The position numbers and the translations under genes are program-made. Positions 8,887-18,400 of a stretch of DNA of 64,000 nt are shown in pieces; position 1 is the first letter of the stretch, and each line of letters opens with the position of its first letter. The notes beneath the pieces were generated by a model. It was given only the letters and a program-made list of their open reading frames with translations, did no database searches and was not told where the DNA came from. The stretch lies in contig CAXBNJ010000003.1 in assembly GCA_963977125.1 (NCBI GenBank), forward strand, positions 62,001-126,000, read 5' to 3'. Source of the DNA: UBA2705 sp963977125 (lineage in GTDB: Bacteria; Pseudomonadota; Alphaproteobacteria; Micavibrionales; Micavibrionaceae).

Positions 8887-10011
8887 TTAGGCTTTAACGC
8901 CAGCGCCAATACGTTTTTCCGCATTCGGGTCGAGCGGCCAGCGTGGGCGCGCTGCGAAATCAAGGCTATCCACCATGCCGCGGCGTAGGCGCTCTATGCC
9001 CGCCCAAGCGATCATTGCGCCATTATCTGAACATAATTTAACGGGCGGCGCAATCAAAGCCATATTGTGACTAGCGGCTAATTCTTGCATAGCTTCTCGG
9101 ATAAAGCGGTTCGCAGCCACCCCGCCGGCAAGCACTATGGCTGGTGGTGGTGCTTGCGTTTCTAACTGCGTGGCATATTCCGCTTTAAAATAAGTCATGG
9201 CGCGGCTGAGTTTGTTATTCAGCACGCCGATAATGGCTTGGTGAAAAGCGTAAGCGAGCTCTTCAGCTTGCGCGATGCTGATTTCATCAGTTTTTATTTT
9301 ATCAATATGAGTGCGCATCGCCGTCTTCAGGCCAGAAAAGGAGAAATCCATATTATCGTGGCGGGTTAAAGGATGCGGTAAATTGTATTTTTTGACGATA
9401 TCTTGCGGGTCAATATTGTTAGCCGCACAGCGAGAGATATAATCTTCTGCCAGTTTTTGCATATAAGGGCCGCCCGGATAAGGCAGACCCATCATTTTGG
9501 CGGTTTTGTCAAACGCTTCACCCAGTGCATCATCAAGCGTTGTGCCTATACGTTTATAGCTGCTGATATCTTCGGCGATTAATAGCTGAGAGTGACCACC
9601 AGAGACGAGCAAGCATAAATAAGGCAGCGCCACTTCATTCGTTAGTCGTGCGGTTAATAAATGCGCTTCGAGGTGGTTGACGGCAATAAACGGTAAATCA
9701 TGAGCCGCTGCAATCGCTTTGCCCGCCATCATGCCAACCATAACGCCGCCAATTAATCCAGGGCCACACGTTGCGGCAATGGCCGATAAATTAGAAAATG
9801 TTAAACCGGTTTGTTGCATGGCGGCTTTGATAAGGCGATCAACATGATCAAGATGCGCACGCGCCGCGATTTCGGGGACAACGCCGCCAAATTCAAGATG
9901 CTCTTCAAATTGTGAAGAGATCAAATTGGCCATGATGGTGCCGTCATCGCGAATAATCGCAACGCCTGTGTCATCACAGCTACTTTCAATGCCTAATACA
10001 TACTTGCTCAT
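8887..10011 (-). CDS. tsaD: tRNA N6-adenosine threonylcarbamoyltransferase TsaD
   Basis: TsaD transfers the threonylcarbamoyl group to A37 of ANN-decoding tRNAs. The start GIESSCDDTGVAI and the metal-binding HLEAH (His113, His117) are in place, and GGVAANRFIREAM and CSDNGAMIAWAG follow in the C-terminal half. At 374 residues it is somewhat longer than the usual 340 or so. It is divergent from hemC, sharing an 97 bp intergenic region, and heads the tsaD-gpsA run. Confidence 0.97.
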   Translation of the reverse strand: MSKYVLGIESSCDDTGVAIIRDDGTIMANLISSQFEEHLEFGGVVPEIAARAHLDHVDRLIKAAMQQTGLTFSNLSAIAATCGPGLIGGVMVGMMAGKAIAAAHDLPFIAVNHLEAHLLTARLTNEVALPYLCLLVSGGHSQLLIAEDISSYKRIGTTLDDALGEAFDKTAKMMGLPYPGGPYMQKLAEDYISRCAANNIDPQDIVKKYNLPHPLTRHDNMDFSFSGLKTAMRTHIDKIKTDEISIAQAEELAYAFHQAIIGVLNNKLSRAMTYFKAEYATQLETQAPPPAIVLAGGVAANRFIREAMQELAASHNMALIAPPVKLCSDNGAMIAWAGIERLRRGMVDSLDFAARPRWPLDPNAEKRIGAGVKA

Positions 10012-10108
10012 TGGTATAAATGCTCATATAGTCCCTAACGAAGTTTCTTTTAGGCAATTTACGCCTAATATACAAATAAATTCGGTTAAGACGTAGGTGT
10101 CGGTACAT

Positions 10109-11062
10109 ATGGTACATCAAATAATTCGCATCGGAACACGTGGTTCTAAATTGGCTATGTTCCAATCCACTATGGTGAAAGAGATACTCGAAAGCCGTAA
10201 TCAAAATTTACGTGTCGAGCTGGTGGAAATCAAGACATCAGGCGATTGGACGCCTGCTATGGGCGAAACCAAATTATCGGCGCGTGATGGCGGTAAGGGG
10301 CTTTTTTGTAAGGAAATTGAACAAGCCCTTTTTGATGGCCGCATTGATATTGGCGTGCACAGCTTAAAAGATATGCCTGCTTTCTTGCCTGAAGGCTTGT
10401 CGATGGATCATTACTTACCGCGCGAAGATGCGCGTGATGTTTTTGTCTCGGCGCGTTATGCGTCCATTGACGATTTACCACAAGGCGCTGTTGTCGGTAC
10501 CTCTAGTGTGCGTCGCCAATCTTTTTTATTGCATAAGCGCCCCGATCTTAAGGTCGTGCCTTTTCGCGGTAATGTACCCACAAGGCTTGAAAAAATTGCG
10601 AATAACCAAGTTGATGGGACTTTTCTTGCTTATGCAGGACTTAAGCGCCTTGGTTTACATCAGGAAAGCTTTCAAGTTTTGGGCTTTGATGACATGCTAT
10701 CAGCGTGCGGACAGGGCATTGTAGCGGTTGAGAGCCGTGCGGGTGATGCCGAGGTTATACGCGCGCTCGATAGCTTGCAATGTGCGCCTACATCGATTGT
10801 CGCGGCAGCGGAGCGCAGTTTGCTTGCGACTTTAGACGGCTCTTGCCGTACCCCAATTGGTGGTTACGCAGAAATTAATGGCACAATGCTGAGCTTAAAA
10901 GCACAAATAGGCGCAGAAGATGGCAGCCAAATATGGGCAGAGCAAGGGACAACAACGGATATTAGCGTGCGTGGCGCTGCGGCTTTAGGGCAAAGCCTTG
11001 GTTTAAAATTAAAAAGTCAGATACCCTCGGACTTACTTTTGGAAGAATATGAATGTGGTTGA
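10109..11062 (+). CDS. hemC: Porphobilinogen deaminase (hydroxymethylbilane synthase)
   Basis: HemC joins four porphobilinogens into hydroxymethylbilane for haem synthesis. It has the starting motif IRIGTRGSKLAMFQ, the catalytic-site HSLKDMP, RRQSFLL and the cofactor-binding Cys246 in LDGSCRTPIGGYA. I take the ATG at 10109, with AGGTG 9 nt upstream; a GTG four codons earlier (10097) is possible. hemD overlaps its end by 14 bp, so the two are translationally coupled. Confidence 0.96.
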   Translation: MVHQIIRIGTRGSKLAMFQSTMVKEILESRNQNLRVELVEIKTSGDWTPAMGETKLSARDGGKGLFCKEIEQALFDGRIDIGVHSLKDMPAFLPEGLSMDHYLPREDARDVFVSARYASIDDLPQGAVVGTSSVRRQSFLLHKRPDLKVVPFRGNVPTRLEKIANNQVDGTFLAYAGLKRLGLHQESFQVLGFDDMLSACGQGIVAVESRAGDAEVIRALDSLQCAPTSIVAAAERSLLATLDGSCRTPIGGYAEINGTMLSLKAQIGAEDGSQIWAEQGTTTDISVRGAAALGQSLGLKLKSQIPSDLLLEEYECG

Positions 11063-11771
11063 AGAACATAAAGACGTAGAAGAAAAAAAATGTAAGATCG
11101 TTATTACTCGTCATCAAGAGGGGGCCGCTGACCTCAGCGCCGCCATTCATGAGGCGAACCCTAATATTGAGCTAATTTATGCGCCAGTTCTAGAAATAGA
11201 CAATCAATCTGATGGCGGATACGCCCCCATACCAGAAGATTGCGCGCTTATAACAACATCAAGACAATCTAAGCAAGCGCTTAAGCGTCTTATGGGGACG
11301 GGCATACATACGCAATACACTATTGGTATGCGCAGAGGTATCACGGATGTGCATAGCCTGATCGCTTATATAGAGCGCGTACATGATAAAGACGTACCGC
11401 TTGTCTATGTCCGTGGCCGTAATGTTTCCCATGATTTGACGGAAGAGTTAACAGCTAAAGGCTATACAATAGAAGAGCGCATTGTTTATGAGGCACAAGC
11501 TGCAAAAACTTTACCAAAAGACTTCATTGCCGCTTTGCGCGCCAAAGAGATTAATGCCGTGACTTTTTTCTCCGCGCGCTCGGCGGATATCTTTGAAAAT
11601 CTGATTATAGAAGCCAATCTGACCACAGAATTTAGATCCATAAAGGCTTTATGTTTAAGTATGCAAGTGGTAAACTCACTTACTGGCCTGCCTTGGCTAG
11701 AGAAGATTCCCACTGAGCGTAAAAAAACTGCGTATATGGTCTCCTTAATCGAAAAAATATATCCAGATTGA
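11049..11771 (+). CDS. hemD: Uroporphyrinogen-III synthase
   Basis: HemD closes and inverts ring D of hydroxymethylbilane to give uroporphyrinogen III. The family is poorly conserved; here the HemD fold is supported by KIVITRHQEGAADL at the start, VPLVYVRGRNVSHDLTEEL in the middle, and AVTFFSARSADIFENLI near the end. The position, overlapping hemC and followed by the mitofilin-like gene 13 bp later, settles the assignment. Length 240 residues is normal. Confidence 0.88.
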   Translation: MNVVEEHKDVEEKKCKIVITRHQEGAADLSAAIHEANPNIELIYAPVLEIDNQSDGGYAPIPEDCALITTSRQSKQALKRLMGTGIHTQYTIGMRRGITDVHSLIAYIERVHDKDVPLVYVRGRNVSHDLTEELTAKGYTIEERIVYEAQAAKTLPKDFIAALRAKEINAVTFFSARSADIFENLIIEANLTTEFRSIKALCLSMQVVNSLTGLPWLEKIPTERKKTAYMVSLIEKIYPD

Positions 11772-11784
11772 AAGAAGATAAAAC

Positions 11785-13656
11785 ATGAGTGATAATGCAA
11801 CGCAAACTTTGCCCAATTCACTAAAGATTATCGAGTGTTTTGGCGGTATTCGCCCGATGGCAACCAAGCTAGAAATCCCTGTTACGACGGTGCAAGGCTG
11901 GAAAAAACGCGCAGCGATTCCTATTGCGCGCAAGGCTTTAATTACCAAAGCGGCGAAGGCCCATAAAATTGATTTGGCAGCGCTTCTTTCGGGTGAAACG
12001 CCCCAAAACCCTACAGAGATCCCTGAAACGCCTGCTACGCCTGAAGTACCTGCGCGTCCAGATCGACCTGAAGTACCGAATACGCCCGATGCACCGGAAA
12101 TTCCAAGTAATCCAGAAGTGCCGAATATACCTGAAGTGCCAGAAACCCCTATTACGGCGCAAGAAGCAAAACCATCAAAACCCGCCGCCCCCGCGCCGCA
12201 AGTGAGCCGCCCAACAAGACCTGCCGCTCCATCTTTAGACGCATCTCAAGCGGCGGCTTTGCAAGCACGCAGCACACAGAGCTTGATTAACGGCGTTGTT
12301 GGCGGCGTTAGCTTGGCTGCTCTTATTGGCGTTATTGGCCTATTGGTTCTAACGGGGCCAGAAGTTAAAGAATCCAAACAGCAGACAAAAAGAATTGCTG
12401 AGCTAGAAGCACAATTAGAAAAAGTCAGTAATAAGCAGGGCTTTTTAGAAAAAATCGTGCCGAAGGATTTGGACAAACGATTTGGCGAGTTGAGAGATCA
12501 AACCGCACAAGTTAAGCAAAATGTTAGTGATTTAGCGCAACAAGCCTCCGTTATTTCGCAAACCGTTATGGGCCCTAATGGTGGGTCAATCGCGCAGCGC
12601 ATACAATCGCTTGAAGGTGAAATTAGCCGCTTTGCCGCTTTAAGTGGCTCAACGGACTTGGCTGGCTTTGTCGGTAAATTATCAGCCATGCAAGATAGCC
12701 TAGAGGGGCAAGAACAACTGCAATCCGCGATGAGTGAGCTATGGGGAACCGTTAACGGCATGAAAGCTTCGAGTGGTCATGAAAGCACCGAGGGCGCCGT
12801 GGCCGTCGATGATATTTTGGCACAATCCCGCACAGAAGATTCTGCGCTAACAGAAACATTTGGCGCCTTAGAAAATAAAGACCTGAAAGCGGCAGCGATG
12901 TTAATGGGCCTCGCCCAATTACGCAGCGCCCTAGGTCGCGATAATAAATCATTTGATAAAGACCTTGCTCTGCTGCAAAAATTTGTTGGTGGTGAAGATG
13001 AAGTTCTCAACAAAGCGATTATTGATTTAGCGCCAAAAGCGAAACACGGCGTTTTAACTGCAGGGGGCTTATCGCGTGAATTACGTGCACTGGGTGGTGA
13101 CATTGTTGCTTCGTCCTTGCAAGGCGAAGATGTTTCATGGAAAGAAAAAGCCACAGCGCGTTTTAACAATGTTTTAAAAGTTGAAAAAAACGGCGAACTG
13201 ATTACAGGCACAAAAACACAAGAGCGCGTTGAAGCCGCGCAATATTATTTAGACCAAGGCGATGTTGAAAGCGCTTTGGTTGTTTTAAATGATTTACAGG
13301 GCCCTGCGCGCCTTACGGCAGACGGCTTAATTGAACAATTAAAAACAACAGCCTTGGCGGATCAAGTTGAAGGCATGATGACGGGTAAAGTCATGCAAAA
13401 CGTAATGAGATTTGATCTATCCGCATTACAAGAAAATTTTTCAATGGATAGCCTAACCAGCGGTAATTTAGAAGGGCTTATTGGTCCTAATGGCTTGAAT
13501 AAGCAATCGGTTAAAGGTCTGGTTGATACTTTTGAAAATATGATGCCGAAAAGAAACTTGGTTGAAGATCCTGAATCTGGTTATAAATTTATGGATGGCG
13601 GCATGTCTATGCCGACAATGCCTGATATATCAATAGATACAGGCCGCGTTCAATAA
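11785..13656 (+). CDS. Mitofilin-family inner membrane protein with N-terminal HTH-like domain
   Basis: This is the alphaproteobacterial mitofilin/Mic60 homologue (COG4223), an inner-membrane protein with a large periplasmic coiled-coil part, encoded between hemD and hemY in many alphaproteobacteria. Residues 10-66 form a small helix-turn-helix-like domain (FGGIRPMATKL, VTTVQGWKKR). A proline-rich linker of PEVP/PETP repeats spans about 73-125. One membrane segment covers 170-190. A coiled coil runs about 195-330 and the conserved C-terminal domain ends the protein. The HTH-like domain sits on the cytoplasmic side of the membrane segment. Length is 623 residues. Confidence 0.85.
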   Translation: MSDNATQTLPNSLKIIECFGGIRPMATKLEIPVTTVQGWKKRAAIPIARKALITKAAKAHKIDLAALLSGETPQNPTEIPETPATPEVPARPDRPEVPNTPDAPEIPSNPEVPNIPEVPETPITAQEAKPSKPAAPAPQVSRPTRPAAPSLDASQAAALQARSTQSLINGVVGGVSLAALIGVIGLLVLTGPEVKESKQQTKRIAELEAQLEKVSNKQGFLEKIVPKDLDKRFGELRDQTAQVKQNVSDLAQQASVISQTVMGPNGGSIAQRIQSLEGEISRFAALSGSTDLAGFVGKLSAMQDSLEGQEQLQSAMSELWGTVNGMKASSGHESTEGAVAVDDILAQSRTEDSALTETFGALENKDLKAAAMLMGLAQLRSALGRDNKSFDKDLALLQKFVGGEDEVLNKAIIDLAPKAKHGVLTAGGLSRELRALGGDIVASSLQGEDVSWKEKATARFNNVLKVEKNGELITGTKTQERVEAAQYYLDQGDVESALVVLNDLQGPARLTADGLIEQLKTTALADQVEGMMTGKVMQNVMRFDLSALQENFSMDSLTSGNLEGLIGPNGLNKQSVKGLVDTFENMMPKRNLVEDPESGYKFMDGGMSMPTMPDISIDTGRVQ

Positions 13657-13685
13657 TCTGAGATAAGACTATAAAGGTAAATAAT

Positions 13686-15059
13686 ATGTGGCATACATTC
13701 TGGTATATGGCGAAATTATCCATTGTAACAATGGGCGCGTTATGGCTTTTGACCCTAGAAGGTGACATTGTCTTTACGTGGGATGTTTACACGGTCACAG
13801 CGCAAACAGGCTTTGTTTTATTACTTATTGCTGTCTTTGTTGTCTTGGTCACATGGCTGACTCGCAGCGCATTATTTGTTGAAAGCCTTCCAAAGTTATG
13901 GCGCTATTATCGTGGAGAAAAACGCCGTGAGCAAAGCCATGTCGCAGTTTTACGCAGTCTGACAGCTTTATCCGCGGGGGATGCCAAAATCGCCGCCTAT
14001 CAAGCTTACCGCGCACAAAAATTAGCGCCCGCCGAAGACGGTCTTGCTTTATTGCTTGGCGCACATGCTGCACGATTAAATGGCCAAGGCGAAGAAGCCG
14101 AAGAGCGCTTTAATGATTTGATCAAAAATAAAGAAACATCATTATTGGGCTATCAGGGCTTAATCAAAACGGCTTGCGAACAAGGTGAAGAGCAAAAAGC
14201 CTTAACTCTGGCCTATCAAGCTTATGATAAGAACCATAAAAACAAAGATTTTTTACCGAAAATTTATGAGATGGAAACAAGCTCACGCGCATGGATGAAA
14301 GCGTTAAATACGCTGCGCAAAATGGAAAAAACTGGCGCGATGCCGAAAGAGAAAATCAAGCTCGACCGCGCCGCTATATTAACGCAAATGGGTTTAGAGC
14401 ATAAGCGCGATGGCCAAAAGGCACAGGCGGCCGAACACTTTAGAAGCGCCCTCAAATTATCAGCAGGTTTCATGCCCGCTGCTTTAGAATTATCAGCGCT
14501 TTATGTCGCAGAAAAACAGAATAAGAGAGCGCAAAAAGCCATTGAAAGCCAATGGCGCATTGCACCACACTCTGCTTTGGTTAAGTTATGGATGGCTCTA
14601 TTGCCTGAGCGCAAACTTAAAAAGCCAAATGCGCGTTTTGAGTGGGTTAAACGTTTGGCGAGCGTAAATCCTGCTCATATAGAATCATCAATTGCTGTGG
14701 CTAAAATAGCGATGGAAGATGGTCTGTGGGGCGTGGCGCGTGAAGGCTTATTAAAAGCAGAATCGCTAGAATCACGCGCGGCTATTTATCGCATGTTAGA
14801 AGAAATCACGCTTTGCGCAGATCATGATGAAGAACAAGCTCGCCAATGGGCTGATAAAGCGATTGAAGCGTCATCTGACCCTGTATGGATGTGTCAAAAC
14901 TCTGGACGTATCTATCCGTCATGGCAGCTTGTCGCCGCAACGCCGCAGGACTTTAATACCATTACATGGCGTGCTCCACGCCGTTTGCAAATTAGCGGCA
15001 TTTCAAGCCCTTACGGCGCAGATAATCCAGTAGCTTTAGTTAACTTTATGAATCGTTAG
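13686..15059 (+). CDS. hemY: HemY-like TPR membrane protein
   Basis: It is a HemY N-terminal-domain protein: two membrane segments near residues 8-24 and 41-60, then the conserved stretch after RSALF and a long run of TPR-like helices (alternating small/large residue pattern through about residue 400). Its function is not well defined, but in proteobacteria it follows the hemCD genes and is linked to haem synthesis. It begins 29 bp after the mitofilin gene, in the same operon, and faces dotL across two inverted repeats. This is not the protoporphyrinogen oxidase also called HemY in Gram-positive bacteria. Confidence 0.88.
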   Translation: MWHTFWYMAKLSIVTMGALWLLTLEGDIVFTWDVYTVTAQTGFVLLLIAVFVVLVTWLTRSALFVESLPKLWRYYRGEKRREQSHVAVLRSLTALSAGDAKIAAYQAYRAQKLAPAEDGLALLLGAHAARLNGQGEEAEERFNDLIKNKETSLLGYQGLIKTACEQGEEQKALTLAYQAYDKNHKNKDFLPKIYEMETSSRAWMKALNTLRKMEKTGAMPKEKIKLDRAAILTQMGLEHKRDGQKAQAAEHFRSALKLSAGFMPAALELSALYVAEKQNKRAQKAIESQWRIAPHSALVKLWMALLPERKLKKPNARFEWVKRLASVNPAHIESSIAVAKIAMEDGLWGVAREGLLKAESLESRAAIYRMLEEITLCADHDEEQARQWADKAIEASSDPVWMCQNSGRIYPSWQLVAATPQDFNTITWRAPRRLQISGISSPYGADNPVALVNFMNR

Positions 15060-15120
15060 ACTCGCGCTGTTTGAAGCTATTCTAGCATAATTAATAAAGT
15101 GTGATTGCTTGCGGTTGCAG

Positions 15121-15162
15121 CTTATGAAGCCGCTTAGCATTGTTACGCGGGGGCTTCATAAG
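15121..15162. terminator. Inverted repeat between convergent hemY and dotL
   Basis: CTTATGAAGCC (15121-15131) is perfectly complementary to GGCTTCATAAG (15152-15162), giving an 11-bp stem with a 20-nt loop that can itself partly pair. A short ATTTT follows on the plus strand. Its position 60 bp after hemY fits a terminator, though the T tract is weak. Confidence 0.5.
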
Positions 15163-15220
15163 ATTTTACATGACTCTTCTTATGGCGTTTTTTAACCGCT
15201 GGCGCCTAATATTAGAGGAG

Positions 15221-15254
15221 GCGCTCTGCTACCGGTATGGCACATGCAGAGCGC
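15221..15254. terminator. Inverted repeat just downstream of dotL
   Basis: GCGCTCTGC (15221-15229) pairs perfectly with GCAGAGCGC (15246-15254) across a 16-nt loop. It lies 13 bp beyond the dotL stop, so it is the likely end of the dotM-X-dotL transcript. No strong T run follows in either direction. Confidence 0.45.
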
Positions 15255-15267
15255 GGATTGGTCTGGC

Positions 15268-17763
15268 TTATTCTTCTTCAGATTTAATAAGCGCTGTACG
15301 TGCTTTCTTACCTGCATCGCTAAGCAAGGCTTGTGTGCCTTTATCCAGTGTCGATACAGTACTGGCGGCGCTTTCACTTGTAAGCGCTGCGCTCGGCGTT
15401 TCTTGCTGTATGGCTGTCTGCTGTGCAGGAGCGGCTGTTGTCGCGGGTGCTGCTTGTTGTACAGGTGCTGCAGGCGCTTCTGCGGCTGGTGGACTGCTAA
15501 AGAAGCCCATAGGATCACTCTTATCAGCCGCAGCTTCATTCTCTGTTTGTACAGGTGTTGCCGTTGGCGCTTGAGGCGTTTCTGCCACTGGAGGAACGGC
15601 TTGTTGTGGCTGTTGTGCTTCTGGCGGCGGAGCCGTTTGTTGTGCTGTTTTTGGTACCTGTCGCTGTCTGGTCGCGGTTAATGGTTTCTGGCCGTTTTCA
15701 GCGCTAGGGGCGGCTGCCGGGGCTGCGCCTGCTGGCTTAGTTGCACTAATGCCTTTAGGTGCTGTTTTGGCTTCAGGTTTAGGGATTTCATTCTGTATGC
15801 CGTAAATATCGACAATACCGTAAATACCGTTCATTAGGGGCGACTCTTTATGCTTTTCGCCTTTTTCAAAGCCAGCAACGAGCGCCTCTATTTCTGGTTC
15901 GGTCTCTATGGCAACGTCAGCTTTCTCTGCTGTCCAGTTTTTCTTAACCATCAAGTCGCGAAGTTTACGGATGCTTTTGGCGTTACGCAAAAGGTTTTCA
16001 TTCGGTGGTGGCAGGGCCATATAACGCGTAACGCGCATTGCTTTGGCGTGGCCAGGGTTTGAATAGAACATTTGCGCTTCGAATAGGCTACCGCCAAAAG
16101 TAAGAACGGCTTGGCCTTCTTTAAAGCCACGTAATTCATCATAAGATGCATTATCACGAATTTGAACATTTGCCTGTAGGCCATCAGTATAGTTGTGCCC
16201 CATAGAGCCCGCTTCAGTTTGGAAGCCCGCGACCTCAGTCACGATAGAAGCACCCACACTTTTTTCAAAGAATTCTTTCGTTTGCGTTGGATCTTCGAGT
16301 TTACCAAAAATCTTAATGTTACAGTTCGCAGTAATTGAGCGCGCTTCTTCTTTAACGCGTTTTTCCATAGCCGGTAAATCCTGCGCGGCATAAATCAAGC
16401 TAAAGCCAAGGGAACGCGCTTGCGCGGCCATAACAGCCATACCTTCGGCGGTATAATAACCAACCTCATCAAAGACCACCATAAACGGCGTGCTCGAGCG
16501 TGTGGGTTTGTTATCAATAACGGCGGCCCGTTCGCCCTCAATTGTTGAACCAAGGGTCGAACCCATCATACCTTTCAAGGTCGAGGCAACAATTTTACCA
16601 AGGTTCGCGGTTTCATCGCCTGATTTTTCAAGAGCAGGAATGAGCACGATCAAAACGCGACGGTTCAAAACAACATCGACCATGTCAACGTCAGCGGCTT
16701 GTGAATCAAAGATGTAGCCATAGTCATCACCCAAAGATTGCAGCGAACGTGTGAACTGCATCGATAGATAACCATGTTGTTGGTGCACGGTTGTCGTATC
16801 AATAGGCGGAGAATCTGGGCTAGCAGGTTTTTCTTTACCATTATCATCAAAAGCTTCATGAACAAAGCCCGGTAATGTATCCAAATAACCATCAATACCT
16901 TTGCGAATTTCTTCCGGTATGACGTCATCACGGGCAAGGGCAATTACATTGTTTAGGTTCAAATATTCACGAATGGTTGTTACGCTCATTGGAATATCTT
17001 GATAATCACGTTTCCATGTCAGCGCCGGCATGATTGAGCCAACGAGTGATACCGCACGCTCTTTCCACATCGCATTATCGCCACCAGATTCAGGCATCAA
17101 ACTTACGAGCATGTTGGTTAGATAAGATGCCGAGCCACTAGAAAACGGGTTCATTGTATTGGATGGCGCGCGTTTGTCGGAGTTACCGGTCATATAGTTC
17201 AAAATCAGCAAGTCATCATCACGGCCAAAACGGCGCATTAATGAGGATAGGGATGACCATAAATCAGTATCCGCTTTACCATCGACATACACAAAGCCCG
17301 ATGCCCAGCACAACGCATTGGTGACAAGAGATTTAAGCCCCTCAGTCTTACCTGCGCCTGTTGTACCAAGGTAAAGAACATGGGTACGGGCATCAGAATC
17401 ACTGAACCATATTTCTTCATTGGTATCAGCGGCATTTCCCATGTAAAGAATGCCTTCAGCTTGGCCGCTTTTGCCGGGGCCCATATTATTTTTATCTTTG
17501 TGTTTTGTCCCCATAGGCAGCTTAAAGGCAATGGTGCGATCGGCCTTAACAATCATGGTGAAGTAAACAACGGAGAATATGAAAATCCAATCAATATGCA
17601 GCTGGAAATCATTTTTCAGCATGGCTATAGCCGCACAAGAAATGAATACCGCGCCAGAATTGGCCGGTTTCTTCATCCAATCCCACATCCGCAGTGTCCA
17701 TGGGCGCGTGTCCCTTAGGATTGTCTCGTGCGAGTAGGAATATTTCCTGGTGTCTAATACCAT
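15268..17763 (-). CDS. dotL: Dot/Icm type IV coupling protein DotL (IcmO)
   Basis: DotL is the inner-membrane ATPase that receives substrates and feeds them to the type IVB channel. N-terminal membrane segments lie about residues 36-72. Walker A (GTTGAGKT) is at 133-140 and Walker B (VVFDE) ends at 433, with SIIYAAQDLPAMEK-like motif (SLIYAAQDLP) at about 455-463. The ATPase core ends near 600. The last 170 residues form a Pro/Ala/Gln-rich low-complexity tail with a short charged end, in the place where Legionella DotL carries its adaptor-binding region. Length is 831 residues. It lies with dotM and an unknown gene on the same strand. Confidence 0.93.
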   Translation of the reverse strand: MVLDTRKYSYSHETILRDTRPWTLRMWDWMKKPANSGAVFISCAAIAMLKNDFQLHIDWIFIFSVVYFTMIVKADRTIAFKLPMGTKHKDKNNMGPGKSGQAEGILYMGNAADTNEEIWFSDSDARTHVLYLGTTGAGKTEGLKSLVTNALCWASGFVYVDGKADTDLWSSLSSLMRRFGRDDDLLILNYMTGNSDKRAPSNTMNPFSSGSASYLTNMLVSLMPESGGDNAMWKERAVSLVGSIMPALTWKRDYQDIPMSVTTIREYLNLNNVIALARDDVIPEEIRKGIDGYLDTLPGFVHEAFDDNGKEKPASPDSPPIDTTTVHQQHGYLSMQFTRSLQSLGDDYGYIFDSQAADVDMVDVVLNRRVLIVLIPALEKSGDETANLGKIVASTLKGMMGSTLGSTIEGERAAVIDNKPTRSSTPFMVVFDEVGYYTAEGMAVMAAQARSLGFSLIYAAQDLPAMEKRVKEEARSITANCNIKIFGKLEDPTQTKEFFEKSVGASIVTEVAGFQTEAGSMGHNYTDGLQANVQIRDNASYDELRGFKEGQAVLTFGGSLFEAQMFYSNPGHAKAMRVTRYMALPPPNENLLRNAKSIRKLRDLMVKKNWTAEKADVAIETEPEIEALVAGFEKGEKHKESPLMNGIYGIVDIYGIQNEIPKPEAKTAPKGISATKPAGAAPAAAPSAENGQKPLTATRQRQVPKTAQQTAPPPEAQQPQQAVPPVAETPQAPTATPVQTENEAAADKSDPMGFFSSPPAAEAPAAPVQQAAPATTAAPAQQTAIQQETPSAALTSESAASTVSTLDKGTQALLSDAGKKARTALIKSEEE

Positions 17764-17857
17764 TTGTCTGTACCAACCAAATTTAGCTTTTAGTGTAAGC
17801 TATAAATGTTAAATAATGCTGTTAAGGAAGCAAAACTATTATGTTTTGTTTATAAAG

Positions 17858-18364
17858 TTACTGTCTTTTTAAAAAATCATCAGCGGATTGTGGAACGCCA
17901 TCTTGCGTAGCACTTATGCCGCTTACGTCATTGCCTGCATTGTTTATTGCTGTTTTAAACGGCTGACCAGTTATGGTCGCGATGAAGCTGAAAACTAATA
18001 AGGCGGTGATGACCAAGAAAATTGTAGTGGCGCTGCCTATAAAAACTGTTTTGAAAAATGACATTTTCTTATCAATGGGCTTTTTAATTCTATCTTCTTT
18101 TTTCTCGGCTTTTCTCATTGCCGTCGTGACGGCATTTAAGCCTTTTAAAGCGTCATTGCGGCTTTTGAAACGTGCAATTTCATTTGTGTCGCCTTTGGGT
18201 GTTTTTAAGGTGAGCACAAAATCGCCAAGCTTATCTTCACGGATCTCAAAAGCGGACATTTTAGCTTTCGCCAATTCCATACGCCAAACAACGGGGTTTA
18301 ATGCGTTTGGCAGAGAGAGGACGAGGGAGTTATCAATAATACTGGCTGAAGGTGTTTTACTCAT
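17858..18364 (-). CDS. Unknown single-TM protein between dotM and dotL
   Basis: I do not recognise this 168-residue protein. Residues 1-90 are a small mixed alpha/beta domain (ELAKAKMSAFEIREDKLGDF, then FKSRNDALKGLNAV), followed by a lysine-rich stretch (84-104), one membrane segment at about 106-130 and a short tail of 35 residues. The positive charges before the membrane segment put the N-terminal domain in the cytoplasm. It lies 36 bp after dotM and 94 bp before dotL on the same strand, so it is most likely part of the coupling complex or a regulator of it. Confidence 0.75.
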   Translation of the reverse strand: MSKTPSASIIDNSLVLSLPNALNPVVWRMELAKAKMSAFEIREDKLGDFVLTLKTPKGDTNEIARFKSRNDALKGLNAVTTAMRKAEKKEDRIKKPIDKKMSFFKTVFIGSATTIFLVITALLVFSFIATITGQPFKTAINNAGNDVSGISATQDGVPQSADDFLKRQ

Positions 18365-18400
18365 GAATAATGTTCCTATTTTTTATCTTTATCTTTATCT

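Noticed and set aside
15140..15681. Two plus-strand frames opposite the dotL tail, rich in Cys, Ala and Trp
   Set aside because: They are antisense shadows of the Pro/Ala/Gln-rich repeats of DotL; composition is an artefact of the low-complexity coding strand.
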